This document shows, piece after piece, positions 1 to 5,891 of a DNA stretch of 7,211 nt. The stretch covers positions 1 to 7,211 of the forward strand of contig JAAXUL010000407.1 of the NCBI GenBank assembly GCA_013336035.1. Direction: 5' to 3'. Source of the stretch: Chloroflexales bacterium (lineage in GTDB: Bacteria; Chloroflexota; Chloroflexia; Chloroflexales; Chloroflexaceae). The notes beneath the pieces are model-generated. The model did no database searches. It was given only the letters and a program-made list of their open reading frames with translations, and was not told the DNA's origin. The position numbers and the translations under genes were made by a program. Every line of letters starts with the position of its first letter. Within the stretch, counting starts at the first letter, position 1.

Positions 1-67
1 GGAGGCCGAGCAGCAGCGGCAGGCTATTGACCTGCTCGGTGGTGACGGTCAGCTCTGGTGGTGTCAT
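1..67 (-). CDS. Probable IS1634-type (DUF4277) transposase, N-terminal fragment cut by window edge
   Basis: On the minus strand an ATG at 67-65 opens a frame that stays open to the window edge, giving 22 codons that begin MTPPELTVTTEQV and continue NSLPLLLGL. The pattern of a short polar start, a TxxTExV stretch and then LPLLLGL resembles, from memory, the N-terminus of DUF4277-containing IS1634-family transposases found in Chloroflexota and other GC-rich bacteria. The catalytic DDE domain, which would prove the assignment, lies outside the window. No good Shine-Dalgarno sequence precedes the ATG. The terminal inverted repeat of the element should lie a short way upstream, somewhere in 68-218, but cannot be fixed from one end. 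The alternative is an unrelated gene divergent to the sugar operon. Confidence 0.5.
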   Translation of the reverse strand, partial: MTPPELTVTTEQVNSLPLLLGL

Positions 68-218
68 GCGGCCAGGGTAGCACACCCCCGCCGGAACTTG
101 GCACCCCAAATGCGCGAATCATAAGTTGAAAGGAGGAGCCAGCCACTTCCAAGGTAGTCACTCGGTCCGCACAGTGCCGTGTCCCCGACCATACAGTGTT
201 GTAGTGAGGAACCTACCG
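68..218. other. Leader between the divergent transposase fragment and the sugar operon
   Basis: This 151-nt stretch must hold the promoter of the sugar operon and probably one end of the insertion element. I find no convincing -35/-10 pair for the plus strand. TACAGT at 192-197 is a passable -10 without a matching -35, and TTGAAA at 126-131 is a passable -35 without a matching -10. An AAAGGAGGAG stretch at 129-138 looks like a strong Shine-Dalgarno sequence but has no start codon at a usable distance. No LacI-type operator palindrome is evident. A TTG at 126 would extend the downstream protein by 31 residues that do not resemble an export signal. Confidence 0.35.
206..210 (+). promoter_or_regulatory. 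RBS deciding the start of the sugar-binding lipoprotein
   Basis: GAGGA lies 8 nt upstream of the ATG at 219. It favours that codon over the in-frame TTG at 126, and the resulting N-terminus is a textbook lipoprotein signal peptide. Confidence 0.65.
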
Positions 219-1619
219 ATGCTACGCAAACTGAGCGCCCCCCTTCTTAGCCTGCTCTTTCTGAGCGCCCTGCTTGTCGCGTGCGGCGGCCAGTCGAGCA
301 CCGGCCAGCCGACCGCGGCCCCCGCCGCTGAGGCCACCGAGGCCCCCGCCGCTGAGGCCACCCAGGCCCCCGCCGCCGAGGCCGCGACTGAAGCGCCCAC
401 CGTTGTGGTGCCAACCACGATACCGGTGAGCGGCGACCGCACCACCCTTGGCCTCTGGACTCACTCCGCTGGCAACGAGGGTGAGATGGAGGTCATCACC
501 AAGATGGTGAACGACTTCAATGCCAGCCAGGAGCAGTACGCCGTGTCGATCGAAGCCTTCCCCCAGGCCAGCTACAACGACTCGGTCGCCGCCGCCTCGG
601 TGGCCGGCAGCCTGCCCTGCATCATCGACCTCGACGGCCCCACCGTGCCCAACTTCGCCTGGTCCGGCTATGTCCAGCCCTTGCCGATCACCGACGAGCT
701 GCGCAGCCAGCTCAGCCCTGCCGCCGTCGGCACCTACAAAGGCGAGGCCTACTCGGTCGGCCAGTTCGACGTGGCCCTGCTGATCTACGGCCGCCGCTCC
801 GTGCTCGAGGAGCACAATATCCGCATCCCGACCCTGGACGAGCCCTGGACCAAGGACGAGTTCATGGCCGCGCTGCAGACGCTCAAGGACTCGGGTGATT
901 TCGAGTACCCCCTGGATGTCAACTCGGGCGGCACCGGCGAGTGGTGGTCCTACGCCTACTCGCCCATGCTCCAGAGCTTCGGCGGCGACCTGATCAACCG
1001 CGAGAACTTCACCGAGGCCGAGGGCGTGCTGAACGGCCCCGAGGCGCTCGCCTGGGGCGAGTGGTTCCAGAGCCTGTTCGAAGAGGGGTATGCCAACCCG
1101 ACCCCGGCCGACGACCAGAGCTTCCTGCAGGGCCGCGTGCCGCTCTGGTACACCGGCAGCTGGTCGGCGAACGACGTGGTCGAAGCGTACGGCGACGACG
1201 CGCTCTTCCTGCCTACAGTCGATCTTGGCAACGGCCCCAAGATCGGCGGCGCCTCCTGGCAGTGGGGCATCAGCTCGGCCTGCGACGACCCCGAGGGGGC
1301 CTGGCAGTTCATCGAGTATATGATGCAGCCCGAGCAGATCGCTCTGATGTCGGAGACGACGGGTCTGGTGCCGACCACCGAGGCGGCCGCTGCGCTGACC
1401 GAGAACTACAAGGAGGGCGGCCCCTATCGAATCTTCTTCGAGATGTCGCAGCGCTTCGCCGTGCTACGGCCCGAGACGCCCGGCTACCTGACGATCTCGA
1501 ACCAGTTCGAGCAGGCCAGCCTGGCCATCCGCGACGGCGCCGACGTCCAGAACACCCTCGACGACGCCGTGGACGCCATCGAGCAGGACATCGAGGACAA
1601 CAACAACTATGGGTTCTAG
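219..1619 (+). CDS. ABC transporter sugar-binding lipoprotein (extracellular solute-binding protein family 1)
   Basis: This 466-residue protein captures the sugar outside the cell and hands it to the two membrane permeases encoded next. Residues 1-22 form a lipoprotein signal peptide: MLRK, a hydrophobic core, then the lipobox LVAC with lipidated Cys22. Residues 25-69 are an Ala/Pro/Glu/Thr tether with near-perfect APAAEAT repeats. The mature binding fold starts near residue 75 (TLGLWTHSAGNEGEMEVI). It shows family-1 features such as LWYTGSW at 309-315 and the later DDPEGAWQFIEYMMQPEQ segment. The start at 219 is supported by the RBS and the lipobox. The downstream GH32 gene suggests sucrose or fructo-oligosaccharide as ligand, but this is inference: carbohydrate family-1 binding proteins cannot be assigned a ligand by eye. 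A strong stem-loop just after the stop codon may protect this part of the transcript. Confidence 0.9.
   Translation: MLRKLSAPLLSLLFLSALLVACGGQSSTGQPTAAPAAEATEAPAAEATQAPAAEAATEAPTVVVPTTIPVSGDRTTLGLWTHSAGNEGEMEVITKMVNDFNASQEQYAVSIEAFPQASYNDSVAAASVAGSLPCIIDLDGPTVPNFAWSGYVQPLPITDELRSQLSPAAVGTYKGEAYSVGQFDVALLIYGRRSVLEEHNIRIPTLDEPWTKDEFMAALQTLKDSGDFEYPLDVNSGGTGEWWSYAYSPMLQSFGGDLINRENFTEAEGVLNGPEALAWGEWFQSLFEEGYANPTPADDQSFLQGRVPLWYTGSWSANDVVEAYGDDALFLPTVDLGNGPKIGGASWQWGISSACDDPEGAWQFIEYMMQPEQIALMSETTGLVPTTEAAAALTENYKEGGPYRIFFEMSQRFAVLRPETPGYLTISNQFEQASLAIRDGADVQNTLDDAVDAIEQDIEDNNNYGF
318..392 (+). repeat. 24-bp in-frame tandem repeat encoding the lipoprotein tether
   Basis: Two nearly identical 24-bp units (318-341 and 342-365, differing in the final GAG versus CAG codon) and a third unit with one extra codon (366-392) encode APAAEATE, APAAEATQ and APAAEAATE. 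The repeat lies between lipidated Cys22 and the folded domain, so it acts as a flexible spacer from the membrane or cell wall. Repeats of this kind readily vary in copy number. Confidence 0.85.
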
Positions 1620-1633
1620 GGAGTGACGTCTGA

Positions 1634-1683
1634 TGGGTGCTGCCGCTCCCGGTGTCTGGCCCGTTGCGGCCCGGCAGCACCCA
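1634..1683 (+). other. Intercistronic stem-loop between binding-protein and permease genes
   Basis: TGGGTGCTGCCG at 1634-1645 is perfectly complementary to CGGCAGCACCCA at 1672-1683, giving a 12-bp GC-rich stem with a 26-nt loop. It begins 15 nt after the binding-protein stop codon. No T-tract follows, so it is unlikely to be a full intrinsic terminator. In E. coli the malE-malF gap carries stem-loops that stabilise upstream mRNA and raise the ratio of binding protein to permease; the same role is a reasonable inference here. The structure overlaps the alternative permease start at 1633, which argues against that start. Confidence 0.7.
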
Positions 1684-1690
1684 AGACCGC

Positions 1691-1696
1691 GAGGGA
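1691..1696 (+). promoter_or_regulatory. RBS deciding the start of the first permease
   Basis: GAGGGA lies 5 nt upstream of the ATG at 1702 and just past the stem-loop. It supports 1702 over the in-frame ATG at 1633. Confidence 0.6.
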
Positions 1697-1701
1697 TAGC
1701 T

Positions 1702-2820
1702 ATGACAGCGACAAACCTCACAACCACGGGAGCGGCGCCCAGGCGTCGGCGCCCAGGCGCCGACCTCGTGCCGGGCCTGCTGATGATCGCCCCGGCCGTC
1801 ATCCTCCTGCTCCTCTTTCTGATCGGGCCGTTCGTGCTCGGGATTGTCTTTAGCTTCACCAACCAGCGCCTGATCTCGGCCAACCCGACCGAGTTTGTGG
1901 GCCTGCGCAACTACAGCCGCCTGCTGCGCGTCGCCGTCCTGCCGCTCGAGCCGGAGATCGACGAGACGAGCGGCCAGCCGGCACGTGACGAGGCCGGCAA
2001 CCTCCAGTACCCACGCACGCGCCAATTCACCCGCGATGAGGAGCAGTATCCCCAGTACGCCGGCATGCGCGAGTGGTTCTCCGTCGACATCGGCACCACG
2101 CGCTACTATCTGCTGGCGGGCGACCCGACCTTCCTGCGCTCGCTGGTGAACATCCTCTACTTCGCCGTGGTCGTCGTGCCGCTCCAGTCGAGCGTGGGCC
2201 TGGCCCTGGCGCTGCTGATCAACCGCAAGCTGCGGGGGGTCAATATCTTCCGCACCATCTTCTTCAGCCCGGTGGTCACCTCGATGGTGGTCATCTCGAT
2301 CGTCTGGACCTTCATCTACGAGAAGAACGTGGGCCTGATGAACCAGATCGTCGGGGCCCTGACCTTCGGGCAGGTCGGCCCGATCGACTGGCTGGGCGAC
2401 GAGCGCTTCGCGATGCCCTCAATCATCCTGATGTCGGCCTGGCAGGGCGTGGGCTTCCAGATGGTGCTGTTCCTGGCGGGGCTCCAGAGCATCCCCGAGT
2501 CGCACTACGAGGCCGCCAGCATTGACGGCGCGAATGGCTGGCAGCAGTTCCGCTACATCACCATCCCCGGCCTGCGCAACGTGATCGTCTTCATCCTGAT
2601 CACGATCACCATCGCCGCCTTTCAGCTCTTCACCCAGGTCTTCGTGATGACCAACGGCGGCCCCAACGACGCCACCACCACGGTCGCCTTCCATATGGTG
2701 CGCGAGGGCTTTCGCGAGCAGGACATCGCCTACGCCTCGACCATCGCCGTGGTCTTCTTCCTCTTGATCCTGGCGGTGTCAATGATCCAGCGCTACCTGA
2801 CCCGCGAGAAGGAGGCTTGA
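1702..2820 (+). CDS. Sugar ABC transporter permease, MalF/UgpA type, with enlarged first external loop
   Basis: This 372-residue inner-membrane permease forms the channel together with the next gene product. About six membrane segments are visible: 27-50, 147-172, 186-205, 238-262, 293-312 and 342-363. The binding-protein-dependent permease signature, which docks the ATPase, is EAASIDGANGWQQF from Glu270, with the invariant Gly at 276 and ITIP at 286-289. The start at 1702 gives a short basic N-terminus (RRRR at 14-17) before the first helix. An upstream in-frame ATG at 1633 would add 23 residues but lies at the foot of a stem-loop. Family members are usually about 290-320 residues; the excess here is a polar stretch at about 76-140 between the first and second helices, rich in Asp, Glu, Arg and Tyr. 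The stop codon is 3 nt before the next start. Confidence 0.9.
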   Translation: MTATNLTTTGAAPRRRRPGADLVPGLLMIAPAVILLLLFLIGPFVLGIVFSFTNQRLISANPTEFVGLRNYSRLLRVAVLPLEPEIDETSGQPARDEAGNLQYPRTRQFTRDEEQYPQYAGMREWFSVDIGTTRYYLLAGDPTFLRSLVNILYFAVVVVPLQSSVGLALALLINRKLRGVNIFRTIFFSPVVTSMVVISIVWTFIYEKNVGLMNQIVGALTFGQVGPIDWLGDERFAMPSIILMSAWQGVGFQMVLFLAGLQSIPESHYEAASIDGANGWQQFRYITIPGLRNVIVFILITITIAAFQLFTQVFVMTNGGPNDATTTVAFHMVREGFREQDIAYASTIAVVFFLLILAVSMIQRYLTREKEA

Positions 2821-2823
2821 GCC

Positions 2824-3741
2824 ATGGCTGTCACGACTCGACCAGCGACGACCGCGCGTGTCGATCTGCGCACCCGCCGGCGGCTCAACACGACTCTGTA
2901 CTATGTCCTGCTTACCGTGCTGGCGCTCGCGTTCATCTTCCCGCTGCTGTTCATGTTCAGCGCGTCGTTCAAGACCAACGACGCGATCTTCGCCGACCTG
3001 CGCTCGCTGCGGGCCTTCCTGCCAGTGGGCGAGCTGACCCTGGACAACTATGTGGCCGTCTTCACGCGCAGCCTGTTCCCACGCTTCCTCTTCAACTCGC
3101 TGCTCATCGCCGCGATTACGGTCACCCTGAACCTGCTCTTCAACAGTATGGCCGCCTACGCGCTCTCGCGGCTGGCCTGGCCCGGCAAGGCCCTGGTGCT
3201 GAGTGTCATCATCGCCACCCTGGTGATCCCGGGCGACACGGTGGTCATCCCGCTGCTGCTGCTGGTGAGCAAGCTGCCCAGCCTCTCGTTCGAGGGCGGC
3301 CTACACATGACCCCGGGCTGGCTGAACACCTACCACGTGCAGATCGTGCCCTTCCTGGTGAGCGCCTTCTCGATCTTCCTGTTCTACCAGTTCTTCCAGG
3401 ATATCCCACGCGAGCTGGATGAGGCGGCGACGATCGACGGCGCCGGGCGCTGGCGGATCTACACCAGCGTCATCGTGCCAATCTCGGGGCCGGTCTTCGC
3501 CACCGTGGCCATCCTGACCTTCCTCTCGAGCTGGAACAGCTTCCTCTGGCCGATCATGACGGTGCAGAGCGAGGAGATCCGCCCGGTGCTGGTGGGAATG
3601 CAGTACTTCTTCCAGCAGGACACGGAGTGGGGCGAGATCATGGCCTACGCGACCCTGATCACCCTGCCCATCCTGGCCTTCTTCCTGGCCTTCCAGCGCT
3701 CGTTTGTGCAGAGCATCGCCACCTCCGGGCTGAAGGGCTGA
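2824..3741 (+). CDS. Sugar ABC transporter permease, MalG/UgpE type
   Basis: This is the second permease of the transporter, 305 residues, usual for the family (about 275-300). A basic N-terminus (RTRRR at 16-20) precedes a first helix at about 25-47. SFKTND at 48-53 matches the conserved stretch after helix 1 of MalG-like proteins. The ATPase-docking EAA loop is EAATIDGAGRWRIY from Glu200, with the invariant Gly at 206 and IVP at 217-219. SSWNSFLWP (235-243) and the C-terminal SGLKG are also typical of the MalG side. A loop at about 150-167 (KLPSLSFEGGLHMTPGW) is a little longer than usual. The RBS AAGGAGG (2809-2815) lies inside the preceding gene, 8 nt before the ATG, so the two permeases are very probably translated together. 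No ATPase gene follows. Confidence 0.92.
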   Translation: MAVTTRPATTARVDLRTRRRLNTTLYYVLLTVLALAFIFPLLFMFSASFKTNDAIFADLRSLRAFLPVGELTLDNYVAVFTRSLFPRFLFNSLLIAAITVTLNLLFNSMAAYALSRLAWPGKALVLSVIIATLVIPGDTVVIPLLLLVSKLPSLSFEGGLHMTPGWLNTYHVQIVPFLVSAFSIFLFYQFFQDIPRELDEAATIDGAGRWRIYTSVIVPISGPVFATVAILTFLSSWNSFLWPIMTVQSEEIRPVLVGMQYFFQQDTEWGEIMAYATLITLPILAFFLAFQRSFVQSIATSGLKG

Positions 3742-3754
3742 ACCGAGGAGCAGC

Positions 3755-5248
3755 ATGAGCGGCGAGACTCATCAGCATGGGGACCCCGGTGACCCCCAGC
3801 GTCCGATCTATCACATCACCCCGCGGAGCGGCTGGCTGAATGACCCGAACGGCCTGATCCAGTGGGGCGAGCAGGTCCACCTGTTCTACCAGCACAACCC
3901 GCACGGCGCCTTCCACGCCAGCATCCACTGGGACCACCTGGTGAGCGATGACCTGGTGCACTGGCGCCGCCTGCCGATTGCCCTTGCCCCGACCCCCGAC
4001 AGCCCCGACGCCGACGGCTGCTGGTCGGGGGTCGCGGTGGACGATGGCGGCGTGCCGACCATCATCTACTCTGGCGCCAGCGCCGCCGGGCAGCGGGCCT
4101 GTCTGGCGACGAGCGCCGACGGCCTGCTGAGCTGGACGAAGTTCGCCGGCAACCCGGTGATCCCCGGCCCTCCCCCCGGCCTCGACCTGGTGGCCTACCG
4201 CGACCACTGCGTCTGGCGCGAGGCCGATGGCTGGCGCATGCTGATGGGCGCCGGCCTGCACGGCGGCGGCGGAGCCGCCCTGCTCTACCGCTCACCAGAC
4301 CTGCGGCGCTGGGAGTACCTCCACCCCCTCTACAGTGGTGATCGGCACCAGACGACGCCGGTCTGGACGGGCTCGATGTGGGAGTGCCCCGACTTCTTCC
4401 CCCTCGGCGATCGGCATGTGCTGATCGTCTCAGTCTGGGACCACCACATGCTCCACTACACGGTCGCCATGAGCGGGCGCTACGCCGGACAGCGCTTAAC
4501 GCCGCAGCGGCTCGCCAAGCTGGACTATGGCGACCGTCACTTCTACGCGCCGCAGTCGTTCCGCGACCGGCAGGGGCGCCGGATCGTCTTCGGCTGGCTC
4601 CAGGAGGGCTGCAGCGGCGCGGCGCAGCTGACTCGGGGCTGGTCGGGGGCGCTGTCGCTGCCGCGCGAGCTGCGCCTGCACGCCGACGGGACGGTCCTTA
4701 CGGCCCCACTGCCCGAGCTCGCCGCGCTACGGCGCGAGCATCGCCGGGTAGCGGCGCGCACCCTGCCTCCAGGCCGGCTCACCCCGCTTGACGAGCTGCG
4801 CGGCGATGCGCTGGAGATTATCGCCGAGCTGCGCCCCGGCCCGCAGGGCGTGGTCGGCCTGGCGGTACGCCGGGCGCCCGACGGCAGCGAGGAGACACGG
4901 ATCCGCTACGACCCCCGTCAGCAGCAGCTGAGCCTCGATCGAACCCACTCCAGCCTCGACCACGAGACGGATCGCACCACCCATGTCGCCCCCCTAACCC
5001 TGCGGGATGGCGAGCCACTGCGGCTGCACCTCTTTCTCGACCGCTCGGTGATCGAAGTGTTCGCCAACGAGCAGGTCGCGATCACCAGCCGGATCTACCC
5101 GAGCCGTGCGGATAGCACTGCCGTGACCGCCTTTGCCGAGCACGCGCCGGCCGCGCTGCTCGCACTCGACGCCTGGACCATGAGGTCGATCTGGGGCGAT
5201 CCCAGGGATCCACACGTGACGAACCAGGAGAGCGATCGCGAGGAATAA
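3755..5248 (+). CDS. Cytoplasmic GH32 beta-fructosidase (sucrose/fructo-oligosaccharide hydrolase)
   Basis: Members of glycoside hydrolase family 32 hydrolyse terminal beta-fructofuranosyl bonds with retention, releasing fructose from sucrose, inulin-type or levan-type oligosaccharides. The 497-residue protein shows the full family pattern. WLNDPNG at 27-33 carries the nucleophile Asp30, followed by FYQHNP at 44-49. The RDP position is YRDH at 148-151, with the transition-state stabiliser Asp150. WECPD at 209-213 carries acid/base Glu210. The five-bladed propeller extends to about residue 320. The C-terminal beta-sandwich includes LHLFLDRSVIEVFANEQ (424-440). There is no signal peptide, so it acts in the cytoplasm on imported sugar, matching the transporter just upstream (13-nt gap; RBS GAGGAG at 3745-3750). 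The exact substrate, and whether it is phosphorylated, cannot be read from sequence; uptake by an ABC system argues for unphosphorylated sugar. Confidence 0.92.
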   Translation: MSGETHQHGDPGDPQRPIYHITPRSGWLNDPNGLIQWGEQVHLFYQHNPHGAFHASIHWDHLVSDDLVHWRRLPIALAPTPDSPDADGCWSGVAVDDGGVPTIIYSGASAAGQRACLATSADGLLSWTKFAGNPVIPGPPPGLDLVAYRDHCVWREADGWRMLMGAGLHGGGGAALLYRSPDLRRWEYLHPLYSGDRHQTTPVWTGSMWECPDFFPLGDRHVLIVSVWDHHMLHYTVAMSGRYAGQRLTPQRLAKLDYGDRHFYAPQSFRDRQGRRIVFGWLQEGCSGAAQLTRGWSGALSLPRELRLHADGTVLTAPLPELAALRREHRRVAARTLPPGRLTPLDELRGDALEIIAELRPGPQGVVGLAVRRAPDGSEETRIRYDPRQQQLSLDRTHSSLDHETDRTTHVAPLTLRDGEPLRLHLFLDRSVIEVFANEQVAITSRIYPSRADSTAVTAFAEHAPAALLALDAWTMRSIWGDPRDPHVTNQESDREE

Positions 5249-5258
5249 CCCCAGCCGA

Positions 5259-5272
5259 GGCCTCACCAGGCC
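5259..5272 (+). terminator. Weak stem-loop after the GH32 gene
   Basis: GGCCT (5259-5263), loop CACC, AGGCC (5268-5272) forms a 5-bp GC-rich hairpin 10 nt after the GH32 stop codon. There is no U-tract, so termination here is doubtful. It is listed because it is the first structure after the operon. Confidence 0.2.
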
Positions 5273-5362
5273 GCAGGATGGTAAACTCCTGCGCTCACTT
5301 CAGGCGGGGGATTACCCTGACCGTCGAGCGTGAGCACAAAGCCTTCACCCAGATCTCCGACC

Positions 5363-5388
5363 AGGAGCAGACGTCAGGACCTGCTCCT
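5363..5388 (+). other. 8-bp stem-loop in the gap before the glycolipid-binding-like gene
   Basis: AGGAGCAG (5363-5370) pairs perfectly with CTGCTCCT (5381-5388) across a 10-nt loop. Only a short pyrimidine stretch (TCCC) follows on the plus strand, so it is a poor intrinsic terminator, though it could end the sugar-operon transcript or sit in the leader of the next gene. The rest of the 222-nt gap shows no clear promoter; TAAACT at 5282-5287 with an upstream TG is a marginal extended -10. Confidence 0.3.
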
Positions 5389-5470
5389 TCCCGCCTGCTC
5401 TCTCGCTGCACCGTGCTGCCAGGGGCGCGGCTGACGCCGAGCGTTGGGCGACAGAACGAAAGGAGTCTCG

Positions 5471-5890
5471 ATGGTGCATGCATGGCACCGTACGATCTGC
5501 TGGACGCCCCTGTGGAACAAGGACCGGGAGGGTGTGGGCCTGGAGTATCTGCTCCTGGCCGAGGGCGTGGCCGACAGCGTCGTCCTCGCGTTCGACGAGG
5601 CTCACGGTCCGTTCCGGCTCACCTATCGCCTCACCTGGGACAAATCGTGGCGGCTCCACGATGCCGAGCTGGCAGTTATGACGGAGCGCGCCACCCGAGC
5701 GCTGCGGTTGCAGACGGACGGCCAGGGGCACTGGCGCCATGGCGATGGCCGGGCCATCGCCAAGCTTGCGGGCTGCGTGGATGTCGTCCTCGCCCTCCCC
5801 ATCCTGGCCCTCCCCATCCTGGCGTCCAACGAAGCGGGCGCTGAGGAATCCTGCTGTGCGCTTGACAACCCGGCGCTTGCGATCGTATAG
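5471..5890 (+). CDS. Putative glycolipid-binding domain protein (PF06475-like), C-terminally truncated, probable pseudogene
   Basis: The 139-residue frame begins at an ATG 5 nt after AAAGGAG (5459-5465). Its first two thirds resemble, from memory, the putative glycolipid-binding family PF06475: GLEYLLLAEG at 23-32, the PFRLTYRLTWDKSWRLHDAEL stretch around 47-67, LRLQTDGQGHWRHGDGRAI around 78-96, and LAGCVDV at 99-105. Family members usually continue with a second Asp, a TPFTNTLPIRR-like motif and roughly 70 more residues, to about 180-190 in all. Here the frame instead reads VLALPILALPIL over a 15-bp tandem duplication, then an unrelated Cys/Glu-rich tail, and stops. I could not find the missing motif in the other plus-strand frames, so a single frameshift does not explain the loss. 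The gene's 3' end carries the promoter of the next gene. The biochemical role of the family is not established. Confidence 0.6.
   Translation: MVHAWHRTICWTPLWNKDREGVGLEYLLLAEGVADSVVLAFDEAHGPFRLTYRLTWDKSWRLHDAELAVMTERATRALRLQTDGQGHWRHGDGRAIAKLAGCVDVVLALPILALPILASNEAGAEESCCALDNPALAIV
5792..5821 (+). repeat. 15-bp perfect tandem duplication
   Basis: GCCCTCCCCATCCTG occurs twice head to tail (5792-5806 and 5807-5821), followed by GGC. It keeps the reading frame and encodes ALPIL twice. It lies exactly where the protein departs from its family pattern. Confidence 0.9.
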
Positions 5891-5891
5891 T
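5862..5891 (+). promoter_or_regulatory. Sigma70-type promoter of the arsR-SRPBCC unit
   Basis: TTGACA at 5862-5867 is a perfect -35 box. TATAGT at 5886-5891 matches five of six -10 positions, and the spacer is 18 nt. Transcription should start about 7 nt after the -10, at or next to the GTG at 5898. It is the strongest promoter-like sequence in the window. Confidence 0.75.

Noticed and set aside
67..90. Possible extended -10 (TG-C-TACCCT) giving a leaderless transposase mRNA on the minus strand
   Set aside because: Only three of six -10 positions match and no -35 is recognisable, so it is too weak to call.
126..218. TTG at 126 as the start of the sugar-binding protein, adding 31 residues
   Set aside because: The extension is not signal-like and would bury the lipoprotein signal peptide. 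The ATG at 219 has an RBS and gives a perfect lipobox.
222..815. Long minus-strand open frame antisense to the lipoprotein gene
   Set aside because: It is a Gly/Ala/Arg-rich shadow produced by GC-rich third positions, without RBS or recognisable domain. Similar antisense frames opposite the permeases and the GH32 gene were rejected for the same reason.
941..1633. Plus-strand 230-codon frame overlapping the lipoprotein gene
   Set aside because: Its Arg-rich low-complexity translation is typical of an out-of-frame reading of a GC-rich gene, and the lipoprotein frame is clearly the real one.
1633..1701. ATG at 1633 as the start of the first permease
   Set aside because: It lies at the foot of a perfect 12-bp stem-loop. 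The ATG at 1702 has a close RBS and gives a normal permease N-terminus.
5282..5287. TAAACT as a -10 box for the glycolipid-binding-like gene
   Set aside because: It has an upstream TG but no -35, and lies nearly 190 nt from the start codon. It is mentioned only as marginal.
5278..5844. Plus-strand 188-codon frame starting in the gap after the GH32 gene
   Set aside because: The translation is Pro/Gly/Arg-rich without family resemblance. The frame at 5471-5890 has an RBS and a recognisable family pattern.
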